From assembly GCF_023715685.1 (NCBI RefSeq), contig NZ_JAMBOQ010000001.1:1178001-1242000 (forward strand): a DNA stretch of 64,000 bases, in the 5' to 3' direction. Positions 46,976 through 55,180 of this stretch are shown piece after piece. This stretch comes from Priestia aryabhattai. GTDB lineage: Bacteria > Bacillota > Bacilli > Bacillales > Bacillaceae_H. The notes beneath the pieces were generated by a model, which had not been told where the DNA came from, ran no database searches, and worked only from the letters and a program-made list of their open reading frames with translations. The translations under genes and the position numbers were made by a program. Within the stretch, counting starts at the first letter, position 1. Each line of letters opens with the position of its first letter.

Positions 46976-48298
46976 TTAAATGCCAAATCCAAAAGAAAAC
47001 AGAATAATCGCAAGTACAAGACCGACAAGCGGAACAATCACCGTCATTGCTGCAACCGATCCATACGCATCTTTATGAGTTTCTCCGCAAATAGAATTAA
47101 TTGTTGTGACGACGTAACCATTATGAGGCAAAGAATCTAATACTCCAGACGAAATAGCCACTACGCGATGAAGAGCTTCTGGATTTACGCCAGCATCAAG
47201 ATAGTGAGGCGCTAAAATTGGCAAAGCAATCGCCTGACCTCCTGAAGCCGAACCTGTCATCCCTGCGATAACACTAACAGCAATAGCTCCCCCAATTAAC
47301 GGACTTCCTGGAATATGCGTCATGGCATCTACAGCCACTCCAAACGCAGGAACCGCCTTAGCCACTCCTCCAAAACCTACGACAGCGGCTGTATTTCCAA
47401 TAGCAATTAACGCTCCGAGCGTTCCTTCTGAAGCTGCATTCCAAAACCCTTTAAAGTGCTTTTTGTTCACAATATAGGTGACAATGATGCCGCTTAAAAG
47501 TGCGACAATCAAAGCAGATTGCTGAAGTGACTCATGAAGCATAAAAGAAATAATGAGCACGACAACAAGCGGAAGCAAGCTTAATAGCGGATTAGGCAAA
47601 GACTGACTTTCTGTTACTACTGGATCTTTCTCACGTGATATAAAACGCTCTCCATTTTTAACTGCTTTGGAAATCAAACGCTTTAACCACCAATAGCCGA
47701 ATACAGCCATCACTACCGCTACAATTAAACTAACTTCCCATCCTGCATACGGACTAGTCTTCAAATATTCAATCGGAATCCAGTTTTGGATTTCAGGCGA
47801 GCCAGCCGAAGTCATCGTAAATGTAACGGAACCAAACGCTAAAGCAGCAGGGATAAACCGCCTCGGCAAATCAGCTTGTTTGAATAAGCTTAAAGCCATT
47901 GGATAGACAGAGAATGCTACTACAAACAGACTGACTCCCCCGTATGTTAAGACAGCACAGGCAAGTACAATCGCCAACACTGCTCTTTTCATTCCAAGTT
48001 TACTGACAATCCAGCGAGAAACACTGTCAGCAGCCCCGCTGTCTTCCATCACTTTTCCAAAAACTGCGCCCAATAGAAACATTAAATACCAAGAAGCAAT
48101 AAACCCTGTGAAACCAGACATGTAATTCCCAACAAAATTTGCTTCTCCTTCTTTCACAAGCTGTGGAAATAAAGGCATGCCGCTTGTTAAAGCAACAACT
48201 AAAGCACTGAGCGGACCTGCTATAAATAAATTCATGCCTCTCATCGTTAATACAATGAGCAACAATAATCCTCCAATTAATCCAATCATACTAAGCAT
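46976..48298 (-). CDS. GntP-family permease (gluconate/organic acid type)
   Basis: 440-residue membrane protein with about 12 helices. Family features: a hydrophobic start (MIGLIGGLLLLIVLTMRGMN), TYGGVSLFVVAFSVYPMAL, the motif AGMTGSASGGQAIALPILA and SSGVLDSLPHNGYVVTTI near the C-terminus. These match the subgroup that includes gluconate, hydroxybutyrate and citrate-like proton symporters; the substrate cannot be set from sequence. It is inserted between leuS and yttB, which are adjacent in B. subtilis. No kinase or catabolic gene is beside it. Confidence 0.82.
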   Translation of the reverse strand: MLSMIGLIGGLLLLIVLTMRGMNLFIAGPLSALVVALTSGMPLFPQLVKEGEANFVGNYMSGFTGFIASWYLMFLLGAVFGKVMEDSGAADSVSRWIVSKLGMKRAVLAIVLACAVLTYGGVSLFVVAFSVYPMALSLFKQADLPRRFIPAALAFGSVTFTMTSAGSPEIQNWIPIEYLKTSPYAGWEVSLIVAVVMAVFGYWWLKRLISKAVKNGERFISREKDPVVTESQSLPNPLLSLLPLVVVLIISFMLHESLQQSALIVALLSGIIVTYIVNKKHFKGFWNAASEGTLGALIAIGNTAAVVGFGGVAKAVPAFGVAVDAMTHIPGSPLIGGAIAVSVIAGMTGSASGGQAIALPILAPHYLDAGVNPEALHRVVAISSGVLDSLPHNGYVVTTINSICGETHKDAYGSVAAMTVIVPLVGLVLAIILFSFGFGI

Positions 48299-48443
48299 GT
48301 TCTAGCCCCCCATGAAGTCATATAATTAGAAGACGCTTACATTTTTACAGGTATATACTCCTTTCTTTGCTTGTCACGGCCCTTACTATATTATTAAAGG
48401 AATACTGAAGACATTCCTACGTTTATTTAACAGTCAAAAATAA

Positions 48444-48472
48444 AACCACCTCTAATTTATTTAGAGATGGTT
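48444..48472 (-). terminator. yttB terminator
   Basis: AACCACCTCTAA pairs with TTAGAGATGGTT, followed by a T run on the minus strand. It overlaps the last codons of yttB. Confidence 0.7.
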
Positions 48473-49644
48473 AGTGAACGCTGACGTTTTTCTTTTAATT
48501 TATAATCGTATATCCATGTTGTACACATGCTAAATAACAATAGCGCAATTAATAAATAACACAGGGTAGACATATTAAACGCATCGAAAATCACGCCTCC
48601 AAAGAGAGGACCAATCATTTTACCTGCAGTAGCCATACTGTTAACTACGCCTTGATAAAACCCTTCTTTTCCGGATGGAGCTAACTGACTTGCAACAGCT
48701 GGAATTGCTGGCCAAACGAACATTTCTCCAATTGTTAACACAACCATTGCTGTTAAGAATTGCGGAAATGTTGTTGCATTCACCACGATGATGAAAGAAG
48801 CCACAAAAATAACCGTCCCAATTAGAACCTGTACTTTTAATGTCTTTGCTACTTTTTGAATGATAGGTACAATCAAGGGCTGACCGACTACAATTAAAAT
48901 ACCATTAATTGTCCAAAGCAAACTGTAGCTTGAAAGAGGTATATTCAGCTCACGCGTATGCGTAGCAATCGTTGTTTGCCACTGAACATACGCGACCCAG
49001 CATAATACGTACCCTGTACATAAAATAAGAAGGGCCGTCAGCTTGGTTTTATGCTGAATACTACCGGCTTCATTAAGGACATTCGTTTGCCCAACTGTAA
49101 CCGAAATATGACGATATGAAAAAATAGCAATAAGGAGAAAAATAACGTATAAAATTGTATTAGCTAAGAAAATATACGTAAATGAATAAGACGCTACAAC
49201 GCCCCCTACCGCCGCGCCAATAGCCACTCCTGCATTTTGAGCAACGTACATCGCATTAAATGCTTTTCTTCCGCCTTGTGGCCAAACAGATCCTGCCATT
49301 GCATACATAGATGGAAACACAATACCAGATCCAAACCCTACAATAACCAAGAGAACAACGTATGTAGGCCAACCATGGAAAAATACCAGTCCCACTAATG
49401 CAATAAGGGTAATAATAATTCCTGATAAAATGGATTTATATCCTCCAATTTTGTCAAAAAGTGTTCCCCCAAGCAAATTACCCACTACGCTTGCAGCAGA
49501 ATTCAACATAAGAACCACTCCTGCAACGGATAACGACTTTCCTAAATGTTCATTTATATAAATTGTATTGAGAGGCCATAAAAATGAAGCTCCCGTTACG
49601 TTTACAAGCATACCAATAATCAAAAACCAAAGTGATTTGGGCAT
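48457..49644 (-). CDS. yttB: MFS transporter YttB
   Basis: 395-residue major facilitator with 12 predicted helices. The loop 2-3 motif is GGTLFDKIGGYKSILSG, the drug-exporter-like N-terminal half includes LWPLNTIYINEHLG, and the C-terminal half NSMATAGKMIGPLFGGVIFD. B. subtilis yttB lies beside leuS and is a putative efflux protein with unknown substrate. A basic tail ends the protein (LKEKRQRSLTISK). Confidence 0.87.
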   Translation of the reverse strand: MPKSLWFLIIGMLVNVTGASFLWPLNTIYINEHLGKSLSVAGVVLMLNSAASVVGNLLGGTLFDKIGGYKSILSGIIITLIALVGLVFFHGWPTYVVLLVIVGFGSGIVFPSMYAMAGSVWPQGGRKAFNAMYVAQNAGVAIGAAVGGVVASYSFTYIFLANTILYVIFLLIAIFSYRHISVTVGQTNVLNEAGSIQHKTKLTALLILCTGYVLCWVAYVQWQTTIATHTRELNIPLSSYSLLWTINGILIVVGQPLIVPIIQKVAKTLKVQVLIGTVIFVASFIIVVNATTFPQFLTAMVVLTIGEMFVWPAIPAVASQLAPSGKEGFYQGVVNSMATAGKMIGPLFGGVIFDAFNMSTLCYLLIALLLFSMCTTWIYDYKLKEKRQRSLTISK

Positions 49645-49752
49645 TGATCTCCCCCCTATCTATTCGAATGCCAACGTACATTCTAGTCTTTTCTTAAGGG
49701 CTTCGCAATGCTTTTACATATAGACAATTTATTTGAAATTCGCTGACTATTT

Positions 49753-49797
49753 AAAAAGGTGATTTCACATGACAATATCATGCAAAATCACCTTTTT
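49753..49797 (-). terminator. Terminator after the small basic gene
   Basis: AAAAAGGTGATTT pairs with AAATCACCTTTTT; inside, CATGA pairs with TCATG, giving an almost completely paired hairpin. Confidence 0.82.
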
Positions 49798-49802
49798 ACG
49801 AC

Positions 49803-49958
49803 TTATTTTCGCTTCGAACGAACCGGCTGTGCACGCTTGCTGTTTCGTGCTTTTAATTCTTTTACCGGATCAAAGTCTTTTCCAAGCTCAATATCGTTGC
49901 TGTTGACACCATTTTTTGTTTTTTGTTCTGGGTTATTTTGATTTGAACGAGTTGCCAT
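49803..49958 (-). CDS. 51-residue basic hydrophilic protein of unknown function
   Basis: Minus-strand ATG at 49958 behind AAGGAGAGG opens a 51-codon gene ending with TAA at 49803-49805, followed by a strong terminator. The product is hydrophilic and basic (MATRSNQNNPEQKTKN, ELGKDFDPVKELKARNSK, QPVRSKRK) with no cysteine, tryptophan or hydrophobic stretch. Composition resembles minor small acid-soluble spore proteins, but no specific family motif is seen. It follows ytzC with a 12-base gap, so they are likely cotranscribed. Confidence 0.68.
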   Translation of the reverse strand: MATRSNQNNPEQKTKNGVNSNDIELGKDFDPVKELKARNSKRAQPVRSKRK

Positions 49959-49970
49959 AAAATCCTCTCC

Positions 49971-50234
49971 TTAATGCTGAGTTGTGATCAATTGATTTTG
50001 CAGCTGCTGAACTTGTAGGCGCATGCGATATAGCTGCTCTCTTTGCTGTGCATTTGCACTGTGAGAAAATTCTTCAATCTCTTTATAAGCATTTTCTAAT
50101 TTTTCCTGTGCTTTTGTATATTCAGTGTCATTGTAATGTTCTTGTTTCATGCCTTCCTGTAACTGACCTTGTCCAAAGCGAATAGCATCTTCACACTGCT
50201 GCATAAGTTGATCCACTGCTTGACGAGTTGTCAT
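49971..50234 (-). CDS. ytzC: DUF2524 protein YtzC
   Basis: 87-residue helical protein (RQAVDQLMQQCEDAIRFGQG, EHYNDTEYTKAQEKLENAY, REQLYRMRLQVQQLQNQLI) of the YtzC family. It is probably a two- or three-helix coiled coil. Function unknown. GGAGGAATAG precedes the ATG at 50234. Divergent from ytqA, as in B. subtilis. Confidence 0.87.
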   Translation of the reverse strand: MTTRQAVDQLMQQCEDAIRFGQGQLQEGMKQEHYNDTEYTKAQEKLENAYKEIEEFSHSANAQQREQLYRMRLQVQQLQNQLITTQH

Positions 50235-50403
50235 TCTCTATTCCTCCTATTCGTTCATTTCGGTTTTATTTTGCGCAACTTTACTCTCCTTTACGACAAA
50301 AAGAACCTGTTAAATATAAGCATCCTTAAATTTGTTTGGCACTTTTTCACGTTTTTGATACAATTTGTTGATGTATATTGCATGTAAAAAGGAGGTTGCT
50401 GAT

Positions 50404-51366
50404 TTGAATCAGACAAACCCATTTCCGTATAAATCTGAAAACAAACGTTATCATACCTGGAATTACCACTTACGTAACCACTTTGGCCATAAGGTATTTA
50501 AAGTAGCCTTAGATGGAGGATTTGATTGTCCAAACAGAGACGGCACGGCAGCTCACGGCGGCTGTACGTTTTGCAGCGCTGCCGGTTCAGGAGATTTTGC
50601 CGGAAACAGAGCGGATGATCTTGTCACACAATTTAATGAAATCCGTGAAAAAATGCATCATAAATGGAAAGACGGAAAATACGTTGCTTACTTTCAAGCA
50701 TTCACTAACACTCATGCTCCTGTAGAGGAGCTTCGTGAAAAATATGAAGCTGTCTTAAAGCTTCCCGGAGTTGTTGGACTTTCTATCGCCACGCGCCCTG
50801 ACTGTCTCCCCGACGATGTGGTGGAATACTTGGCTGAATTAAATGAACGAACTTATCTATGGGTAGAGCTTGGACTACAGACTGTTCACGAACGAACTTC
50901 ACTGCTTATCAACCGGGCACATGATCATCAATGCTATATAGATGGTGTAGCAAAGCTTCGAAAACACAGTATTCGCGTTTGTTCTCATATCATTAATGGC
51001 TTGCCTTTAGAAACACCCGACATGATGATGAAAACGATACGGGAAGTAGCGAAATTAGATGTTCAAGGAATTAAGATTCACCTGCTTCATTTGCTAAAAG
51101 GAACTCCTATGGTCAAACAGTATGAAAAGGGCCTTGTTGAATTTCTTTCATTTGAAGAATACGTAAAACTTGTATGCGATCAGCTTGAAGTGATCCCTCC
51201 TGAGATGATTGTTCATCGTATTACAGGTGATGGACCGATAGACCTCATGATTGGACCGATGTGGAGCGTGAATAAGTGGAGCGTGTTAAATGCCATTGAT
51301 CAAGAGCTCGAACGTCGCCAAAGCTATCAAGGAAAATATTACGAAAAAGAGTTGATGGAAAGATGA
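50404..51366 (+). CDS. ytqA: Radical SAM protein YtqA (TIGR01212 family)
   Basis: 320-residue radical SAM enzyme of the YhcC/YtqA family. The cluster cysteines lie in the N-terminal ALDGGFDCPNRDGTAAHGGC followed by TFC, a spacing characteristic of this family rather than the usual CxxxCxxC. Downstream blocks are GLSIATRPDCLPDDV, WVELGLQTVHERT and IHLLHLLKGTPM. Start is TTG at 50404 behind AAGGAGG. The reaction is unknown. It overlaps ytqB by 4 bases (ATGA), so they are translationally coupled. Confidence 0.9.
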   Translation: MNQTNPFPYKSENKRYHTWNYHLRNHFGHKVFKVALDGGFDCPNRDGTAAHGGCTFCSAAGSGDFAGNRADDLVTQFNEIREKMHHKWKDGKYVAYFQAFTNTHAPVEELREKYEAVLKLPGVVGLSIATRPDCLPDDVVEYLAELNERTYLWVELGLQTVHERTSLLINRAHDHQCYIDGVAKLRKHSIRVCSHIINGLPLETPDMMMKTIREVAKLDVQGIKIHLLHLLKGTPMVKQYEKGLVEFLSFEEYVKLVCDQLEVIPPEMIVHRITGDGPIDLMIGPMWSVNKWSVLNAIDQELERRQSYQGKYYEKELMER

Positions 51367-51932
51367 AAATAGAACGTATCCTGCCTTTTGCCCGCACGTT
51401 GCTCACTAATGCTGTGGCCGAAGGAGATGTCGCGATTGATGCCACAGCAGGAAATGGACATGATACATTGTTCTTAGCTAACTTAGTCGGAGATGCAGGT
51501 CATGTATATGGATTTGACATTCAACCCCAAGCAATTCAAGCAACTCACCAGAGACTGACAGAACACCATGTAGAAAACCGAGTAACGCTTATCCAAAAAA
51601 GCCACAGCAATATAAGCATGCTTCCTCGTTCTATTAATGGACAAGTCACAGGCGCTATCTTTAATTTAGGTTATTTGCCAGGTGGAGCTAAAGACATCGT
51701 CACCACTTCTGAAACAACAATCGCTGCCGTTGAACAGTTACTTGATTTGCTAGCATCTGAAGGAGTAATTGTGCTCGTTATTTATCATGGACACGATCAA
51801 GGGAAACAAGAAAGAGACGATTTACTAACGTATGTCCAAAATCTTGATCAAAAAGTCGTCCATGTTTTACAATATCGTTTCATGAATCAGCAAAACAATC
51901 CTCCGTTCATCATTGCTATTGAAAAAAGATAA
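51363..51932 (+). CDS. ytqB: SAM-dependent methyltransferase YtqB
   Basis: 189 residues, class I Rossmann methyltransferase. The SAM-binding motif is AIDATAGNGHDTLFLANLVG, followed by VYGFDIQPQAI (acidic ribose-binding residue), LGYLPGGAKDIVT and VLVIYHGHDQGKQERDDLL. Its structure is known from B. subtilis, but the substrate, perhaps an RNA, is not. Cotranscribed with ytqA through a 4-base overlap. Convergent with ytpB. Confidence 0.9.
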   Translation: MKIERILPFARTLLTNAVAEGDVAIDATAGNGHDTLFLANLVGDAGHVYGFDIQPQAIQATHQRLTEHHVENRVTLIQKSHSNISMLPRSINGQVTGAIFNLGYLPGGAKDIVTTSETTIAAVEQLLDLLASEGVIVLVIYHGHDQGKQERDDLLTYVQNLDQKVVHVLQYRFMNQQNNPPFIIAIEKR

Positions 51933-51954
51933 GCCACGTACGGCTTATCTTTTT
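51922..51954. terminator. Shared terminator of ytqB and ytpB
   Basis: AAGATAAGCC, ACGTAC and GGCTTATCTT form a symmetric stem with A/T runs, overlapping both gene ends. Confidence 0.82.
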
Positions 51955-53003
51955 AACATTCGGTACAAGCGTCCGTTGATATAGAAAAAGTAGCTGAGCG
52001 CTCCCCCCGCTTTTATTAATCTACGTGCATTCACATGAACATGTTTTTGTGCCCGCACCTTTTGATCCGACAGATAAACGCCCAAGAGTCCTTTATAGAT
52101 AAAGCAGTGAAAGTGATAATCCGGCAGTTTTTTAGCATATTCGTCCGCTTTTACGACAAAATGCAAAAAGCGATCCATCATTTGCTGATAGTGAGGATAA
52201 TAAAAACAAAAGTTCAAATCTCCTCCTGCTTTATCTTCTTCTTGGTCAATTAAATAATCGAGTAAAATATGTAAGCCTTGAATATAAGGAAAATATCCCG
52301 TTTTTATTTTCTGCGTCATTTCTTCGGTCATCTCTTCTTGAAAGCTATAAGCGACCAAACAAAAAATTCCTAACGTTGAACCAGAGCACGCTGAAAATTC
52401 ATACCACTCCATTTCAGGAACACTGTGCCGGTGAGCATCGAACCAATTCTCTAATCGTGGAACTCTTTCCTTGATTTCAACATGCTTATGTATTTGCAAA
52501 TCACAATAATAATTAGCTAGTTCTAATAAATGTGAAGAGACTATATGGTAATTACAAGCTTTTCGCAAGGACTGCTGACAAGTCTGGACAAGTCCGGCTA
52601 AGTATCCTCCGTCGTCTTTATCCGTTCGAAAACGATAGTAATCGCCAAGAGGTGCATGAGGAGTCAACGCATCTGGCATCGATTCATGTAAGGCTGCAAA
52701 ATCTTTAGGATCGAGCGAATTGCTGCGGTCACATAAGTTATCTAAGTAATCGCTGATTGTTTGGTAGGCAACAATAAATTTTACGCATTCAATCATGTTT
52801 TCTTTCGCTAAAATCGATAGGATACCGCCTCCTTCACAATGAAAAGTTTTTGTATCGATACTTGCCAATGCTTGAGTACGTAATTCTTTATTAGGAATCT
52901 TTTTTGCCCGTTCGCGCCAATAATTAAGCTCATGATGAACGACAGGAAACACTTCTCGATAAATTTTTCTCATTAATGAAATAGGATGAGACGGAATCTT
53001 CAT
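51945..53003 (-). CDS. ytpB: Tetraprenyl-beta-curcumene synthase YtpB
   Basis: 352 residues of the DUF2600 (YtpB) family, a class of terpene cyclases that converts long polyprenyl diphosphate to tetraprenyl-beta-curcumene, the precursor of sesquarterpenes found in spores. Visible blocks: FIVAYQTISDYLDNLCDRSN (aspartate-rich metal site), HAPLGDYYRFRTDKDDGGYL, and LLDYLIDQEEDKAGGDLNFC. A companion terpene cyclase (SqhC) is not in this window. It follows ytpA after 31 bases on the same strand. Confidence 0.92.
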   Translation of the reverse strand: MKIPSHPISLMRKIYREVFPVVHHELNYWRERAKKIPNKELRTQALASIDTKTFHCEGGGILSILAKENMIECVKFIVAYQTISDYLDNLCDRSNSLDPKDFAALHESMPDALTPHAPLGDYYRFRTDKDDGGYLAGLVQTCQQSLRKACNYHIVSSHLLELANYYCDLQIHKHVEIKERVPRLENWFDAHRHSVPEMEWYEFSACSGSTLGIFCLVAYSFQEEMTEEMTQKIKTGYFPYIQGLHILLDYLIDQEEDKAGGDLNFCFYYPHYQQMMDRFLHFVVKADEYAKKLPDYHFHCFIYKGLLGVYLSDQKVRAQKHVHVNARRLIKAGGALSYFFYINGRLYRMLKR

Positions 53004-53034
53004 TTATTTTCACCTCAATTTCTTACGGCACTCA

Positions 53035-53811
53035 TTAAATGTGAAGATCAACAAAACTTTTCGCATATGTAAAAACGTATTCTCTTTCAGGCTCATTAAA
53101 GATTTCATGATACAGCTGAGACCATTCTTTGTAGATTTTTTCACTTAGCTCTATTTCATCAAACCACTGCCTAACAATCAACTTTTCAATAATTTTATCT
53201 TCTCCTGCCTGCATCACAAGAAGCGGGACATCAGGCAAACGATCGATATCTTTAAAAGCTAAGTTAACAGCTTGGATCAATTCTCGGTACCATCTTACAG
53301 AAACTTTTGTAACGTACAGTGAGTCGTTTTCATCTTCATCTCGAACTTCTTGGTTTCTTGTTGCTTTTTCAACAGTGAGACCCAAATCGAAAAGTTTGTT
53401 CGGCATGACTTTATTTAATCCTTTAGATAGCATATCTAAATAAGCCGGTACTTGCTCTTTTAATCCTAGACAAGGAGAGGAAAGAATCGCACCCCATATA
53501 GGGAGATTTTTTGTCTGCAGCGTACGAATAACCGCTAGTCCTCCCATACTGTGGCCTAACAGGAAAATAGGCAAATCATATTTTTGCGCTTCACGTACCC
53601 ATTCTTCTACTTCATATACATATTCATCAAAGGATAGGATATGTCCTCTTCTTCTTGTTGTTAAGCCTTGGCCAGGAAGGTCTCCCATAATTACGTGCAT
53701 TCCAACTGAACGCCACATCTCAATCAGCCAGCGATAGCGTCCGTGATGCTCCGCTGCTCCATGGACCATGACAATAACGCCTTTTGGATTTACTGCTTCC
53801 CATTTATGCAT
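53035..53811 (-). CDS. ytpA: Lysophospholipase-like hydrolase YtpA (bacilysocin)
   Basis: 258-residue alpha/beta hydrolase with oxyanion segment GVIVMVHGAAEHHGRY, nucleophile elbow FLLGHSMGGLAVIRT (serine), acid in LLVMQAGEDKIIE, and a histidine near LYHEIFNEPE. In B. subtilis ytpA is needed for bacilysocin, a phospholipid antibiotic made from phosphatidylglycerol by deacylation. Head of ytpA-ytpB. Divergent from ytoA. Confidence 0.9.
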   Translation of the reverse strand: MHKWEAVNPKGVIVMVHGAAEHHGRYRWLIEMWRSVGMHVIMGDLPGQGLTTRRRGHILSFDEYVYEVEEWVREAQKYDLPIFLLGHSMGGLAVIRTLQTKNLPIWGAILSSPCLGLKEQVPAYLDMLSKGLNKVMPNKLFDLGLTVEKATRNQEVRDEDENDSLYVTKVSVRWYRELIQAVNLAFKDIDRLPDVPLLVMQAGEDKIIEKLIVRQWFDEIELSEKIYKEWSQLYHEIFNEPEREYVFTYAKSFVDLHI

Positions 53812-53918
53812 TTGAGTTACTCCTTCTTCCTTTTTTTGTTTACCTGCTTAAAAAACCTTTGTACACTTACATTAGAAGATTTACTACTTTTTTTCAACTA
53901 ATAAAGGGAGATGATTTG

Positions 53919-54446
53919 ATGATTTATCCGTATAAAGAAAAAATGCCTACCATTGCACCCAGCTGCTTTATCGCAGATTATGTCACGATTACTGGAGATG
54001 TCACCATTGGTGAAGAAAGCAGCATTTGGTTTAACACTGTTATTAGAGGAGATGTTTCACCTACTATTATCGGGAAACGAGTAAATATACAAGATCAATC
54101 AACACTCCATCAAAGCCCAAATGCTCCTTTGCTTATTGAAGATGATGTGACAGTAGGACATCAAGTCATTTTACATAGCTCCATCGTCCGCAAACGCGCG
54201 CTCATTGGCATGGGCTCTATTATTTTAGACGGCGCGGAAATTGGTGAAGGTGCTTTTATCGGTGCTGGAAGTTTAGTGCCTCCTGGTAAAAAAATACCGC
54301 CTAATACTCTCGCACTCGGCCGACCTGCTAAAGTGATCCGCGCTCTGACTGAAGAGGATTTAAAAGATATGCAGCGCATTCGTAAAGAATATGTAGAAAA
54401 AGGGCAGTATTATAAGTCTATTAAGAAATCTGATTCTTCATTATAA
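53919..54446 (+). CDS. ytoA: Gamma-carbonic-anhydrase-like hexapeptide protein YtoA
   Basis: 175 residues folding as a left-handed beta-helix: repeated hexapeptides such as VTITGDVTIGEESSIWFNTV and TVGHQVILHSSIVRKRALIG, with histidines (LHQSPNAP, GHQVILH) positioned as in gamma-carbonic anhydrases. Probably a trimer. Start ATG at 53919 behind AAGGGAGATG; the upstream open frame to 53784 is the overlap with ytpA. The biological role is not firmly known. Confidence 0.9.
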   Translation: MIYPYKEKMPTIAPSCFIADYVTITGDVTIGEESSIWFNTVIRGDVSPTIIGKRVNIQDQSTLHQSPNAPLLIEDDVTVGHQVILHSSIVRKRALIGMGSIILDGAEIGEGAFIGAGSLVPPGKKIPPNTLALGRPAKVIRALTEEDLKDMQRIRKEYVEKGQYYKSIKKSDSSL

Positions 54447-54454
54447 AGGAAACG

Positions 54455-54488
54455 TTCCCTCAGAAAGTCATACTGAGGGAATTTTTTT
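54455..54488 (+). terminator. ytoA terminator
   Basis: TTCCCTCAG pairs with CTGAGGGAA, then a run of seven T. Confidence 0.85.
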
Positions 54489-54637
54489 AGTATCTCCACA
54501 AACTCTCCAATCATGTTCTATTCTCCCCACAATTGTAAAGAAATTTCCATATTAATTTACATCGTTTTAGTACTGCCTCCACAATTAAAGATTAAACTGA
54601 ATAATAAAGGCGTATTTATTGAAAAGGGAGCGACTCT

Positions 54638-55162
54638 ATGAAAACCAAGTTAATTCAGTATGTATACGATGCCGAATGCCGATTATTCAAAAGTGTAAAC
54701 CAACATTTTGATCGAAAGCACTTAAATAGATTTTTACGTTTACTAACTCACGCCGGCGGAGCCACGTTTACTATTGTGATAGCGTGCTTGCTGCTATTTC
54801 TGCACCCTTCATCCGTCGCTTACGCTTGTGCATTTTCTTTAGCCGTTAGTCATATTCCTGTCGCCATTGCTAAAAAACTATATCCGAGACAACGACCTTA
54901 TATTCAATTAAAACATACAAAAGTATTAGAAAATCCATTAAAAGATCATTCATTTCCATCTGGGCATACAACAGCTATTTTTTCGTTGGTTACCCCTCTT
55001 ATGATTGTTTATCCAGCCTTCGCTGCCGTTCTTTTGCCGCTTGCAGTAACGGTAGGAATTTCAAGAATTTATCTCGGTCTGCACTATCCGACGGATGTCA
55101 TGGTAGGCCTGATACTGGGCATCTTTTCAGGTGCTGTTTCACTGAACATATTTTTAACATAA
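54638..55162 (+). CDS. PAP2-family membrane phosphatase
   Basis: 174-residue integral membrane protein of the PAP2/undecaprenyl-diphosphatase superfamily. The three catalytic motifs are complete: KKLYPRQRPY (KxxxxxxRP), SFPSGHTTAIFS (PSGH) and SRIYLGLHYPTDVMVG (SRxxxxxHxxxD). Hydrolysis of a lipid phosphate at the outer membrane face is expected. It lies 18 bases before the glycosyltransferase below, forming a two-gene unit that is not in the B. subtilis order at this place. Confidence 0.88.
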   Translation: MKTKLIQYVYDAECRLFKSVNQHFDRKHLNRFLRLLTHAGGATFTIVIACLLLFLHPSSVAYACAFSLAVSHIPVAIAKKLYPRQRPYIQLKHTKVLENPLKDHSFPSGHTTAIFSLVTPLMIVYPAFAAVLLPLAVTVGISRIYLGLHYPTDVMVGLILGIFSGAVSLNIFLT

Positions 55163-55180
55163 TTGATAGGAGGAATACTA

